Assembly (NCBI GenBank): GCA_934376955.1 | Contig: CAKRPJ010000040.1 | Location: forward strand, 1 to 22,266 | Reading direction: 5' to 3' | From: CAKRPJ01 sp934376955 | GTDB taxonomy: Bacteria; Bacillota; Clostridia; Lachnospirales; Lachnospiraceae | DNA: 22,266 nt | In this document: positions 1-7,392 of the stretch, piece after piece | Position numbering within the stretch: the stretch's first letter is position 1 | Layout of the letters: each line of letters starts with the position of its first letter | The notes under the pieces: generated by a model | Told to the model about the DNA's origin: nothing | What the model saw: the letters and a program-made list of their open reading frames with translations, nothing else | Database searches by the model: none | Position numbers and translations under genes: made by a program

Positions 1-17
1 ATAGTCTGAGCAGTCGA

Positions 18-410
18 TTATCGCTTGCTGAACTGCGGAGCGCGACGAGCTGCTTTGAGACCGTACTTCTTTCTTTCTTTCATACGCGGATCTCTTGTTA
101 AGAAACCAGCTTTCTTTAATACCGGACGGTACTCAGCGTCTGCATGAAGCAGTGCTCTGGAAATACCATGTCTGATTGCTCCAGCCTGTCCGGAGTTTCC
201 GCCGCCACGAACGTTTACTAATACATCAAACTTATCAGCTGTTTCAGTAGCTACAAGCGGCTGACGAACGATGAGCTTTAAAGTCTCAAGACCAAGATAC
301 TCATCAATATCTCTTTTATTGATTGTAATCTTTCCTGTACCCGGTGTAAGATATACTCTAGCGATAGATTTTTTTCTTCTTCCTGTTCCGTAGAATTTTG
401 CGTTAGCCAT
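18..410 (-). CDS. rpsI: 30S ribosomal protein S9
   Basis: Small-subunit protein of the 30S head; the basic C-terminal tail of this family reaches toward the P-site tRNA. The 130-residue product has the usual family length. It opens with the FYGTGRRKKSIARV motif typical of S9, contains the RGGG-NSGQAGAIRHGI core, and ends in a very basic tail closing with SKR. It follows rplM by 26 nt, the standard L13-S9 pair, with an AGGAGG ribosome binding site before the ATG. It is the last gene visible in the operon; the 17 nt beyond its stop are too short to show a terminator. Identification is certain. Confidence 0.98.
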   Translation of the reverse strand: MANAKFYGTGRRKKSIARVYLTPGTGKITINKRDIDEYLGLETLKLIVRQPLVATETADKFDVLVNVRGGGNSGQAGAIRHGISRALLHADAEYRPVLKKAGFLTRDPRMKERKKYGLKAARRAPQFSKR

Positions 411-436
411 TATGATTTCCTCCTTTCAGACCTCAA

Positions 437-871
437 TTAAAATTTGATTTCTAATACTTCCGGTTTCTGAGCTGCCTGCTCGTGGTCAGCACCAGCATAA
501 ACGTGAAGCTTAGTAATCATGCTTCTACCTAACGGTCCCTTCGGAAGCATACCTTTAACTGCTAATTCAACAACCTTCTCCGGCTTCTTAGCCATCATTT
601 CTTTTAATGTAGTCTCTCTCATACCGCCTACATAATCGGAGTGGCTGTAGTAGATCTTCTGATCTAACTTCTTACCTGTTACTTTGATCTTGGAAGCGTT
701 TACTACGATAACGTAATCACCGCAATCCATGTGAGGTGTAAATGTTGGCTTATTCTTTCCTCTTAATACCTTAGCTACTTCAGATGCTAAACGTCCTAAT
801 GTATATCCCGTAGCGTCAACTACATACCATTTTCTTTCAATTGTTGCCGGACTGGCCATAAAGCTTTTCAT
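437..871 (-). CDS. rplM: 50S ribosomal protein L13
   Basis: Early-assembling large-subunit protein. The 144-residue product is full length for the family, with RKWYVVDATGYTLGRLASE near the N-terminus, the HMDCGDYVIVVNA segment, and the MLPKGPLGR motif in the C-terminal half. The chosen ATG is preceded by AGGAGG at 7 nt spacing. It starts the rplM-rpsI operon, driven by a perfect-consensus promoter and a leader of roughly 100 nt with an apparent fold (listed separately). L13 leaders that regulate the operon are known in low-GC Gram-positives, so autoregulation is plausible here but not shown. Confidence 0.98.
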   Translation of the reverse strand: MKSFMASPATIERKWYVVDATGYTLGRLASEVAKVLRGKNKPTFTPHMDCGDYVIVVNASKIKVTGKKLDQKIYYSHSDYVGGMRETTLKEMMAKKPEKVVELAVKGMLPKGPLGRSMITKLHVYAGADHEQAAQKPEVLEIKF

Positions 872-910
872 GGGTTGACCTCCTGTTTGTACTTAAACTA
901 ATCATTGTTT

Positions 911-955
911 CTGTATCGTAAAATACCGTTTCCGGGGCTTTGGCTACAGTATTTT
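911..955 (-). promoter_or_regulatory. candidate structured leader of rplM, possible L13 autoregulatory RNA
   Basis: In the transcript, an AAAATA arm (955-950) pairs with TATTTT (925-920), capped by CCG-GAAA-CGG, a GNRA-type tetraloop (935-926). The 14-nt bulge on the 5' side holds CTGTA (949-945), which can pair with TACAG (915-911) beyond the stem, giving a possible pseudoknot. It lies between the rplM promoter and its ribosome binding site. Rfam describes an L13 leader family in Firmicutes; I could not test membership. Confidence 0.5.
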
Positions 956-976
956 CAACCGATGTCACAGTTATAC

Positions 977-1005
977 ATTATATTATACTCTGTCGGGTGT
1001 GTCAA
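977..1005 (-). promoter_or_regulatory. sigma-A-type promoter for rplM-rpsI
   Basis: The minus strand has a perfect -35 TTGACA (1005-1000), a 17-nt spacer and a perfect -10 TATAAT (982-977). A second TATAAT at 987-982 overlaps the first but leaves only a 12-nt spacer. The -35 begins 17 nt after the stop codon of the upstream hydro-lyase-family gene. Both boxes are canonical, as expected for a highly expressed ribosomal operon. Confidence 0.9.
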
Positions 1006-1022
1006 CTGTTTTTTGCCCAAAA

Positions 1023-1844
1023 TCACTGGTTTTTCTTAGACTCCAGGTACGCATTCAGCTCCGCATTTTTAATATCCGTAATAAACATGTGGCCCGGTGC
1101 ATGGGTGATCGTAATGAACGGTCTTGCATTTTCAACCGCCGCCTGCGGTGTTACACCGCAGGGCCAGAATACCGGCACCTCACCCTCATAAATATCGACA
1201 GCCTCGCCGTAATCCGGCTTCATCACATCTGCGATACCGATCTTTGCCGGATCACCGATATGGACAGGAGCGCCATGAACATTCGGCATTTTTTCTGTGA
1301 TCTCAAACGCCTTTTTTGCATTTTCCGGCGTCATGGGACGCATAGAGCATACCATAGGTCCCTCAAAGGGCCCGGATTTTACCGTCTGTATATTTGTCTT
1401 ATACATAGGAACATTTCTGCCCTGGGCGATATGTCGGATCTCGATTCCTTCTTTCATAAGTGCCTCCTCAAAGGAGAAGGAGCATCCGATCAAAAAGCCT
1501 ACATATCCGTCTTTCCAGTATTCAGACGCATCCGTGATCTCCTTTTTGAAGACTCCGTTTTCATAAATCCGGTAACGCGGAATATCCGTAACGATATTTC
1601 CGCCTTCGCCCATCGCATGGGTTTTTGGCGTACCCTTTATCACCTCGAGAACCGGACACGGGAACGGGTTTCTGCGCGTATATTCTTCAAAATCTCCGGC
1701 ATACTCCGGCGGAAGTATCACAAGGTTTGCCTGGGCGTAGCCGCGGCACATTCCGGCTGTCGGAAAATCAATGACCCCTTTTCTTATGAGGGAGCGCACC
1801 TCAGAAGGTGTCATATCCACATAAGGAGTTATATCAAAAGCCAT
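1023..1844 (-). CDS. YcsI/DUF1445 family protein, putative D-glutamate cyclase (putative hydro-lyase)
   Basis: A 273-residue protein of the YcsI/DUF1445 family, long annotated as putative hydro-lyase. The human relative DGLUCY carries this domain and converts D-glutamate to 5-oxo-D-proline. Visible family features are the GMCRGYAQANLVILP segment near residues 31-45, a GCSFSFEEAL motif in the middle, the NVPMYKTNI segment, and VFWPCGVTPQAAV near residues 225-237. It is the fourth gene of the cassette, 41 nt after pxpC, with GGAGG 10 nt before the ATG. In Bacillus subtilis ycsI also sits beside kipI and kipA. A role feeding or supplementing 5-oxoproline breakdown is inferred from neighbours; stereochemistry and substrate are unproven. 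Confidence 0.85.
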   Translation of the reverse strand: MAFDITPYVDMTPSEVRSLIRKGVIDFPTAGMCRGYAQANLVILPPEYAGDFEEYTRRNPFPCPVLEVIKGTPKTHAMGEGGNIVTDIPRYRIYENGVFKKEITDASEYWKDGYVGFLIGCSFSFEEALMKEGIEIRHIAQGRNVPMYKTNIQTVKSGPFEGPMVCSMRPMTPENAKKAFEITEKMPNVHGAPVHIGDPAKIGIADVMKPDYGEAVDIYEGEVPVFWPCGVTPQAAVENARPFITITHAPGHMFITDIKNAELNAYLESKKNQ

Positions 1845-1885
1845 ATCGTTTTATCCTCCTGTTTCATATCAGTATTCTGATCCAA

Positions 1886-2959
1886 TCAAAGCTCGATGAA
1901 AAATTCCTGTCCATCAACAATAACACGGTATTTTGCACATTTGCCCCAATACAGGCTGTCAGCACATGCAGCCGCTGCCAGTGCAACCGCCTGAACATCG
2001 GAGGCGGGCTCTGCCTCGCGTGTGAGCTTCTTTGCCAGCTCCTTCATTTCCGTATTCCACTCACAGTAAAGTCTCTGTGCTTCCTCGATCGAGACCTTTT
2101 CAAAATGGATCCGGGCGCCCGGCATACACTGAGCCAGCTTCGGCAAATCTACCGATATAACATTGGCGATCTTTGTATATCCGCCGGTTGTCTGGTGATC
2201 CGCCATCATGACGATCGGATTTCCATGAGACGGCACCTGTACGGCCCCAAAGCTGATTCCGTCTGTGATAATGTCTCCGCCCGCCTTGTGTTCGATGATC
2301 TCTCCTTCCATCCGGCAGCCCATCCGGTCGTACTCATTTGAGATCTTATATGTACTGTTAAGGAAGGTATCGATCCCTTTTTCCGTAAAACAATCGTCCT
2401 GGGGGCCCATCACTACGCGGAGCGTACATTCCCTTGCCGAAAAATCGTCCGGCGCCAATCGTCTTTCTGCCATATTCGGAAGCCACTCTGCCGGAGCACG
2501 AAATCCGATCTCATCTCCGGCTCCCAGCTTTCTTCCCTGAAAGCCGCCGATCCTTGATTTGAGGTTCGTTGAACGGCTTCCCATTACTACAGGGATGTCA
2601 AGACCGCCTGCAAATGCAATATAAGCACGGCTTCCGCTCACCATTCCTGCAAAGCTCAGCGTCTGTCCTGCGTTAACATGCACTGCCCGGTATGAAGGCA
2701 TTGCAAGACCATCCAGCTTCGCTCCGAGATCTCCGCCTGTTACCGCAATGATGTTATCGGCGAGGAAACGGATTGTCGGCCCCATCATGGTGACCTCGAT
2801 CACCGCCTCGTCGACATCATTTCCCGCCAGAAGATTGGCAAGACATGCAGAGCGTGTATCCATGACACCGGAAACGGACATTCCTGTCTCCTGATACCCG
2901 TATCTCCCCAGATCCTGTATCGTAGTCATAAAACCGCCGTTAACTATTCTGATTCCCAT
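1886..2959 (-). CDS. pxpC: 5-oxoprolinase subunit PxpC (KipA/AHS2 family)
   Basis: Carboxyltransferase subdomain A/B (allophanate hydrolase subunit 2 fold) subunit of the ATP-dependent PxpABC enzyme that opens 5-oxo-L-proline to L-glutamate. The product is 357 residues, a little longer than many family members. It shows the characteristic opening GIRIVNGGFMTTIQDLGR, the AYIAFAGGLDIPVVMGSRST segment and the GNPIVMMADHQTTGGYTKIA motif. I prefer the ATG at 2959, which has GGGAGG 7 nt upstream. A GTG at 2965 overlapping the pxpB stop is possible but is almost on top of the ribosome binding site. The distance to pxpB is 2 nt, so the two are probably translationally coupled. Confidence 0.93.
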   Translation of the reverse strand: MGIRIVNGGFMTTIQDLGRYGYQETGMSVSGVMDTRSACLANLLAGNDVDEAVIEVTMMGPTIRFLADNIIAVTGGDLGAKLDGLAMPSYRAVHVNAGQTLSFAGMVSGSRAYIAFAGGLDIPVVMGSRSTNLKSRIGGFQGRKLGAGDEIGFRAPAEWLPNMAERRLAPDDFSARECTLRVVMGPQDDCFTEKGIDTFLNSTYKISNEYDRMGCRMEGEIIEHKAGGDIITDGISFGAVQVPSHGNPIVMMADHQTTGGYTKIANVISVDLPKLAQCMPGARIHFEKVSIEEAQRLYCEWNTEMKELAKKLTREAEPASDVQAVALAAAACADSLYWGKCAKYRVIVDGQEFFIEL

Positions 2960-2961
2960 GG

Positions 2962-3690
2962 TCACGCCTCCCTGTCATGCACAACATATCTGTAGGTATC
3001 GTTCTGTACCTGTTTTTCAATTTCCCTGTACTCATTCTCCGTTACAGAGCGAAAACGGATATACTGCCCAGCCTTGAGAAGCACCGGCTCCTCTCTTTCC
3101 GCGTCATACAGCTTAAGAGGCGTCCTGCCGATCAGCTGCCAGCCGCCCGGTGATGCCACCGGATAGATACCGGTCTGCTCTCCGGCAATCCCCACAGAGC
3201 CGCCTTCGATCTTTACACGCGGGCTTTTAAGCCTCGGTGTTGCAATTTTCTTGCTCATGCCGCCTAAATAGGGAAATCCTGCGATAAATCCAAGCATGTA
3301 GATCAGGTAATCTCGCGACGTATGTATCTGTATTACCTCCTCCGGAGTGATCCCATTGCAGGACGCGACATTATCCAGATCCGGCCCCATCTCCCCGCCG
3401 TAAAGCACCGGGATCTCGATCACGGAGGGCGGTGGGATCTGTATGCTGTCCATGGATCCCAGAACCTTGTCAAAGCTCTTTGTCAGCTCTCCAAACCGGA
3501 TCACTTCAGGCTTATAGACAACAAGAAGCGAACGGTATGTGGGGATTGTTTCCACGATTCCTTCTATTTTCTGCTTCTCCAGCGCAATTTTAAATGCACG
3601 TATTTTCCGGTTGATCTCCGGACTGATCTCATTTCCGAATTCCACGCATACTGCACAGTCTCCGGAAACTAGGTATCTTACCTTGTCCAT
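2962..3690 (-). CDS. pxpB: 5-oxoprolinase subunit PxpB (KipI/AHS1 family)
   Basis: Allophanate-hydrolase-subunit-1-type partner of PxpC; in Bacillus the homologue KipI also inhibits the sporulation kinase KinA. The 242-residue product has the family markers GDCAVCVEFGNEI near the N-terminus, PTYRSLLVVY, the IYMLGFIAGFPYLGGM segment around residues 130-145, and GSVGIAGEQTGIYPVASPGGWQLIGRTP split over the C-terminal half. I start it at the ATG at 3690, with GGGGAGG 7 nt upstream; an in-frame TTG two codons earlier (3696) is less well placed. It lies 39 nt after pxpA and 2 nt before pxpC. Confidence 0.93.
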   Translation of the reverse strand: MDKVRYLVSGDCAVCVEFGNEISPEINRKIRAFKIALEKQKIEGIVETIPTYRSLLVVYKPEVIRFGELTKSFDKVLGSMDSIQIPPPSVIEIPVLYGGEMGPDLDNVASCNGITPEEVIQIHTSRDYLIYMLGFIAGFPYLGGMSKKIATPRLKSPRVKIEGGSVGIAGEQTGIYPVASPGGWQLIGRTPLKLYDAEREEPVLLKAGQYIRFRSVTENEYREIEKQVQNDTYRYVVHDREA

Positions 3691-3729
3691 TTTCAAACCT
3701 CCCCTGCCTGCTTTCCTCCTGATATTCTT

Positions 3730-4488
3730 TTACCGCAGGCATTTGATCTCAATCTGTTCCTTTTCCAGTGCCTGACGGATATTTTTTACGAACTCCAGTG
3801 CCTTTGGATTATCTCCGTGAACGCAGATAGAGTCTGCCTTGATCGCGATATCCTTACCGTTGATGGACTCTACCTTTCCTTCCTTTACCATGCGGATCAC
3901 ACGGCTGATCGCAAGATCCTTGTCCTTGATCACAGCACCCGGAAGCTTTCTGGAAACAAGAGTTCCGTCATCGTTGTAAGCACGATCTGCAAATACCTCA
4001 CTTGCTGCACGCAGTCCGATCTTTTCTGCGGCTGTGATCATTTTTGATCCTGCAAGCCCCATAAAAATGATATCCTTATCAACTTCATATACAGCCTCAC
4101 ACATTGCAAGGGCCAGCTTTTCGTCGACTGCCGCCATGTTATACATTGCTCCGTGCGGCTTTACATGCTGAAGCCGGATCCCACGGCTTTGGGTAAAGGC
4201 CATCAGTGCTCCGAGCTGATATTTTACGTATGCCTTCGCCTCCTCCGGCGTCACTGCCATATTTCGGCGGCCAAAGCCGACAAGATCCGGGAAGCCCGGA
4301 TGGGCGCCTACAGCAGTATTAAATTCTCCTGCCATTGCCACTGTCTTCTCCATCACTACGGCGTCTCCCGCATGCCATCCGCATGCAACATTGGCAGAGG
4401 AGACATACTTTAAGATCTCCTCGTCCATTCCGATCGTATAGTTTCCAAAGCTCTCCCCAAGATCACTGTTCAGATCCACACAATACAT
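3730..4488 (-). CDS. pxpA: 5-oxoprolinase subunit PxpA (LamB/YcsF family)
   Basis: YcsF-family subunit of the 5-oxoprolinase complex. The 252-residue product has the typical length and the signature DLNSDLGESFG at residues 5-15, followed by ANVACGWHAGD, GAHPGFPDLVGFGRR, and QHVKPHGAMYN. The C-terminal SICVHGDNPKALE segment is also family-typical. Translation starts at an ATG preceded by GGAGG at 8 nt. It is the first gene of the pxpA-pxpB-pxpC-ycsI-like operon, behind its own promoter at 4552-4580. No regulator gene such as kipR and no NRAMP-type transporter such as ycsG accompanies it, unlike the Bacillus locus. Confidence 0.95.
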   Translation of the reverse strand: MYCVDLNSDLGESFGNYTIGMDEEILKYVSSANVACGWHAGDAVVMEKTVAMAGEFNTAVGAHPGFPDLVGFGRRNMAVTPEEAKAYVKYQLGALMAFTQSRGIRLQHVKPHGAMYNMAAVDEKLALAMCEAVYEVDKDIIFMGLAGSKMITAAEKIGLRAASEVFADRAYNDDGTLVSRKLPGAVIKDKDLAISRVIRMVKEGKVESINGKDIAIKADSICVHGDNPKALEFVKNIRQALEKEQIEIKCLR

Positions 4489-4551
4489 ATCGTTTTCCTC
4501 CTTTTACTATAGCCGCTCATCGCTGCGCTTTCGTCTGCGCCTTTATCCTTA

Positions 4552-4580
4552 ATTATATATGTTATTTCTCTGCTTGTCTA
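4552..4580 (-). promoter_or_regulatory. sigma-A-type promoter for the pxpABC operon
   Basis: On the minus strand, -35 TAGACA (4580-4575) and -10 TATAAT (4557-4552) are separated by exactly 17 nt. The -10 is perfect and the -35 differs from consensus at one base. It lies just downstream of the truA terminator and about 64 nt before the pxpA start codon, so the cassette appears to be an independent transcription unit. Confidence 0.8.
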
Positions 4581-4605
4581 ATTATATTTCTAATATTGTA
4601 TGCGC

Positions 4606-4643
4606 TAAAACCACAAACGGACCGCCCCTCTTAGGACGATCCG
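4606..4643 (-). terminator. intrinsic terminator after truA
   Basis: Arms at 4634-4643 and 4618-4627 form a 10-bp RNA stem containing two G-U pairs, with a 6-nt loop. The tail in the transcript reads TTTGTGGTTTT. It starts about 10 nt after the truA stop, separating the ecf-truA operon from the pxp cassette. Confidence 0.75.
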
Positions 4644-4653
4644 CATAACTTCA

Positions 4654-5682
4654 TCATTTTCCGACATATTTTGTTTCATAGCTTCCGTCAGTTCTCTGCT
4701 TCAGCCGATAATACCCATAGGACTCCGTTTCCGAAACGGAATACTCCGGCGGAACAGTCACGTAAACCTCCTTAGCTCCGTTTCGATATGCCTGATGCAC
4801 CAGCCGGCGTATCAGCCGGGATAATTCCTCTCTCTTTGCATATCGGATCCGCACATAAGAGATTCCTGCCGCTTCCAGCATGGTCTGATCTAGCACTGCA
4901 TCCCAATGCTCATTTTTTCCTGCGATCTCTTTTTGGATCTCTTTCTCGTAGTCGATCCCCACGAGAGTCAGCCCCCGGGCAGGCGCCGTTTGTCCCGCTG
5001 CACGCCTGTCTCTTGCCTCTAAGATCTCCTTCATCTTCTCCGGCGGATACATGCCGGTGCCGATCTCTAAAAGTGTTCCGGCAATGATCCTGACCATGTT
5101 ATAAAGGAAACCGCTCCCGCTCAGGCGGATCGTGATGATATCATCCATGCCCTTTTCCAGTGAGATCTCATAAAGCGTGCGGACTGTTTCCTCCGCCTGA
5201 TGACCGGAAGAACAAAAGCTGGCAAAATCATGTTCCCCTACAAGGTAAGAGGCTGCTTTTCTCATTTTTTCGAGATCCAGTCTATAATAGCAAAAATGTG
5301 CGTAGAGCCTGCGCGTCGGCACACTGATCCTGCAGTTTGAGATCTTGTATTCATACGTTTTAATGCAATTCTGCTTTCTGGGATGCCAGTCCGGCGGCAC
5401 CTCCTTAGAAGCCAGCACCCGGATATCCTCCGGGAGCTTCTGGTTTACCGCATAGCAGATCTTTTCCCCGGGAATCCTGTTTTCCGTGTCAAAAACTGCC
5501 ACATTTCCCAGTGCATGGACACCGGAATCTGTTCTACTGGCACCGATGACAGACACCTGCTCCTTTAAAAGCTCCGAAAGAGTCCGATTTAACACTTCCT
5601 CAATGGTCACACCGTTAGGCTGGAGCTGCCAGCCGCAATATCCGGTTCCATCGTATGCAACCGTAAGCTTGATCCGTTTCAT
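4654..5682 (-). CDS. truA: tRNA pseudouridine(38-40) synthase TruA with C-terminal extension
   Basis: Makes pseudouridine at positions 38-40 of the tRNA anticodon arm. The opening KRIKLTVAYDGTGYCGWQLQ and the catalytic-loop motif SRTDSGVHA (Asp is the nucleophile) are clear. The GSGFLYNMVRIIAGTLLEIG segment marks the second half of the catalytic domain, which ends near residue 255. The product is 342 residues, whereas TruA is usually about 245-260. The last ~85 residues, after the GKNEHWD segment, form an extra domain I do not recognise. I start at the ATG at 5682, one nucleotide after the ecfT stop; its ribosome binding site is weak, suggesting coupling to ecfT. Upstream in-frame codons have no better site. 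Confidence 0.93.
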   Translation of the reverse strand: MKRIKLTVAYDGTGYCGWQLQPNGVTIEEVLNRTLSELLKEQVSVIGASRTDSGVHALGNVAVFDTENRIPGEKICYAVNQKLPEDIRVLASKEVPPDWHPRKQNCIKTYEYKISNCRISVPTRRLYAHFCYYRLDLEKMRKAASYLVGEHDFASFCSSGHQAEETVRTLYEISLEKGMDDIITIRLSGSGFLYNMVRIIAGTLLEIGTGMYPPEKMKEILEARDRRAAGQTAPARGLTLVGIDYEKEIQKEIAGKNEHWDAVLDQTMLEAAGISYVRIRYAKREELSRLIRRLVHQAYRNGAKEVYVTVPPEYSVSETESYGYYRLKQRTDGSYETKYVGK

Positions 5683-5683
5683 A

Positions 5684-6484
5684 TTATACCGCCAGTCTGA
5701 CAGCAAGTATCACTGCAAAATAGAGAAGATACATGCCGTATGTGATCTTGTCTCTCTTTTCATAATGTAACGGCTTCATCTTCGTTCTTCCCTCGCCGCC
5801 CCTGTAGCATCTGGCTTCCATCGCCATCGCCAGATCGGTTGCACGGCGGAAGGCAGATATAAATAACGGCACCAGCAACGGAACCATGGCTTTTGCCTTC
5901 TGGATCAGATTTCCGCTCTCAAAATCGGCCCCTCGGGCCATCTGTGCCTTCATGATCTTATCTGTTTCCTCGATCAGGATCGGGATAAAACGAAGTGCGA
6001 TGGACATCATCATCGACACCTCATGAACCGGAACTCCGACGTGGTTTAAAAATCCAAGACTCTTTTCCAGTCCATCCGTCAACTGGTTTGGGGTCGTGGT
6101 CAATGTAAGGATGGTAGAGCCCATGACAAGAAATACGAGACGGATCGCCATGAAACCGGCAAATTCCAGTCCTTCCCATGTCATCTGCAAAAATCCCACT
6201 TTAAAGATCGGGGTTCCCGGTGTCAAAAACAGGTTGAAGCTGACACTAATCAGAAGAAGGACTACGATGGATTTCAGGCCTCTTACCATAAATTTGACCG
6301 GAACCTTGGAAAGACGGATCGCCGCCACAAGGAATACGGCCGCTGCCACATAAGCCCATACCGAGTTTGCCATAAATAAGGATACGATATATACCAGCGT
6401 CCCAAACAGCTTTGTTCGGGGATCCAGCCGGTGCAAAACAGAATCCACCGGATAATATTGTCCCAGTGTTATATCTCTTAACAT
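5684..6484 (-). CDS. ecfT: energy-coupling factor transporter transmembrane protein EcfT
   Basis: Membrane scaffold that connects the two ATPases to substrate-binding S-components of ECF vitamin or metal importers. The 266-residue protein has several hydrophobic spans, including LVYIVSLFMANSVWAYVAAA, the IVVLLLISVSFNLF region and a C-terminal YLLYFAVILAV helix. The coupling-helix Ala-Arg-Gly motif is present as MARGADFESG near residue 183, and a second family motif appears in AMAMEARCYRGG. Its ATG overlaps the ecfA2 stop by 7 nt, and truA follows after 1 nt. No S-component gene is nearby, so it likely serves several S-components (group II). Confidence 0.96.
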   Translation of the reverse strand: MLRDITLGQYYPVDSVLHRLDPRTKLFGTLVYIVSLFMANSVWAYVAAAVFLVAAIRLSKVPVKFMVRGLKSIVVLLLISVSFNLFLTPGTPIFKVGFLQMTWEGLEFAGFMAIRLVFLVMGSTILTLTTTPNQLTDGLEKSLGFLNHVGVPVHEVSMMMSIALRFIPILIEETDKIMKAQMARGADFESGNLIQKAKAMVPLLVPLFISAFRRATDLAMAMEARCYRGGEGRTKMKPLHYEKRDKITYGMYLLYFAVILAVRLAV

Positions 6485-7392
6485 TTTGTTTCCTCCATCT
6501 GTCCTGCACTTTCCTGATGCTCATGGGGTTTGGCCGTGCATGTATGTTTTTTCCACAACGAAAGGATTGCATCCCTTGCTTCTTCCACCGTCGTGATATC
6601 CTGATCCAGTAGGATCCCCCGCTCTCTCAGGGCATGCACGACATAAGTGATCTGAGGAGCTGCCAGTCCGATGGCCTCTAACTCTTTATAATGGCGGAAT
6701 ACTTCCTTCGGCGTACCGTCAAAAACCTTCTCTCCGTGATTCATCACAACAAGGCGGGAAACGTATTTTGCCACATCCTCCATACTGTGGGAAACCAGGA
6801 TGATCGTCATTTTCTGTTCGTCATGAAGTTTTTTTACAAGCCCTAAGATATCATCCCTTCCCTTGGGATCCAGACCGGCGGTCGGCTCATCAAGAATAAG
6901 AACCTCCGGCTTCATTGCAAGTACCCCTGCAATGGCCACACGGCGCTTCTGTCCGCCGGAAAGCTCAAACGGAGACTGCTTATAAAAGCTCTCATCCAGT
7001 CCTACGAGCCGCAGCGCCTCCGCGGCCCTGTTTTCGATCTCCTGCTGGCTCAGGCCCTGGTTTTTCGGACCAAAGCACACATCCGAAAATACATCTACCT
7101 CAAAGAGCTGATGCTCAGGGTACTGGAAGACAAGCCCCACCTTGCTTCTTAACTCCTTCATGGAATAGCCTTCCCGGTAGATACTCTCGCCGTTATAGAG
7201 GATATCTCCGCTGCTGGCTTTCAAAAGGCCGTTTAAATGCTGGGTCAGTGTCGATTTTCCGGATCCCGTATGCCCGATCAGACCGATAAATTCTCCGTCA
7301 TGGATCGTCAGGTTCACATCCTTTAACGCATACTGCTCAAAGATCGTATTCTCGCCGTAAATATGATTCAGATGTTTGATTTCTATAGACAT
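6478..7392 (-). CDS. ecfA2: energy-coupling factor ATPase EcfA2
   Basis: ABC ATPase of the ECF importer module. The 304-residue protein shows Walker A GHTGSGKST near residue 40, Q-loop FQYPEHQLF, the ABC signature LSGGQKRR, Walker B VLILDEPTAGLD and the switch His in VSHSMEDV. The C-terminal ~25 residues, rich in His, Glu and Gln, are not typical of the core and look like a short variable tail. The start codon shares one nucleotide with the ecfA1 stop (TGATG), so the two ATPases are translationally coupled, fitting their assembly as a heterodimer. Confidence 0.96.
   Translation of the reverse strand: MSIEIKHLNHIYGENTIFEQYALKDVNLTIHDGEFIGLIGHTGSGKSTLTQHLNGLLKASSGDILYNGESIYREGYSMKELRSKVGLVFQYPEHQLFEVDVFSDVCFGPKNQGLSQQEIENRAAEALRLVGLDESFYKQSPFELSGGQKRRVAIAGVLAMKPEVLILDEPTAGLDPKGRDDILGLVKKLHDEQKMTIILVSHSMEDVAKYVSRLVVMNHGEKVFDGTPKEVFRHYKELEAIGLAAPQITYVVHALRERGILLDQDITTVEEARDAILSLWKKHTCTAKPHEHQESAGQMEETKC

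Noticed and set aside
999..1880. Long plus-strand open frame of 293 codons
   Set aside because: It lies exactly opposite the DUF1445 gene, has no ribosome binding site or recognisable domain, and its composition is that of an antisense shadow.
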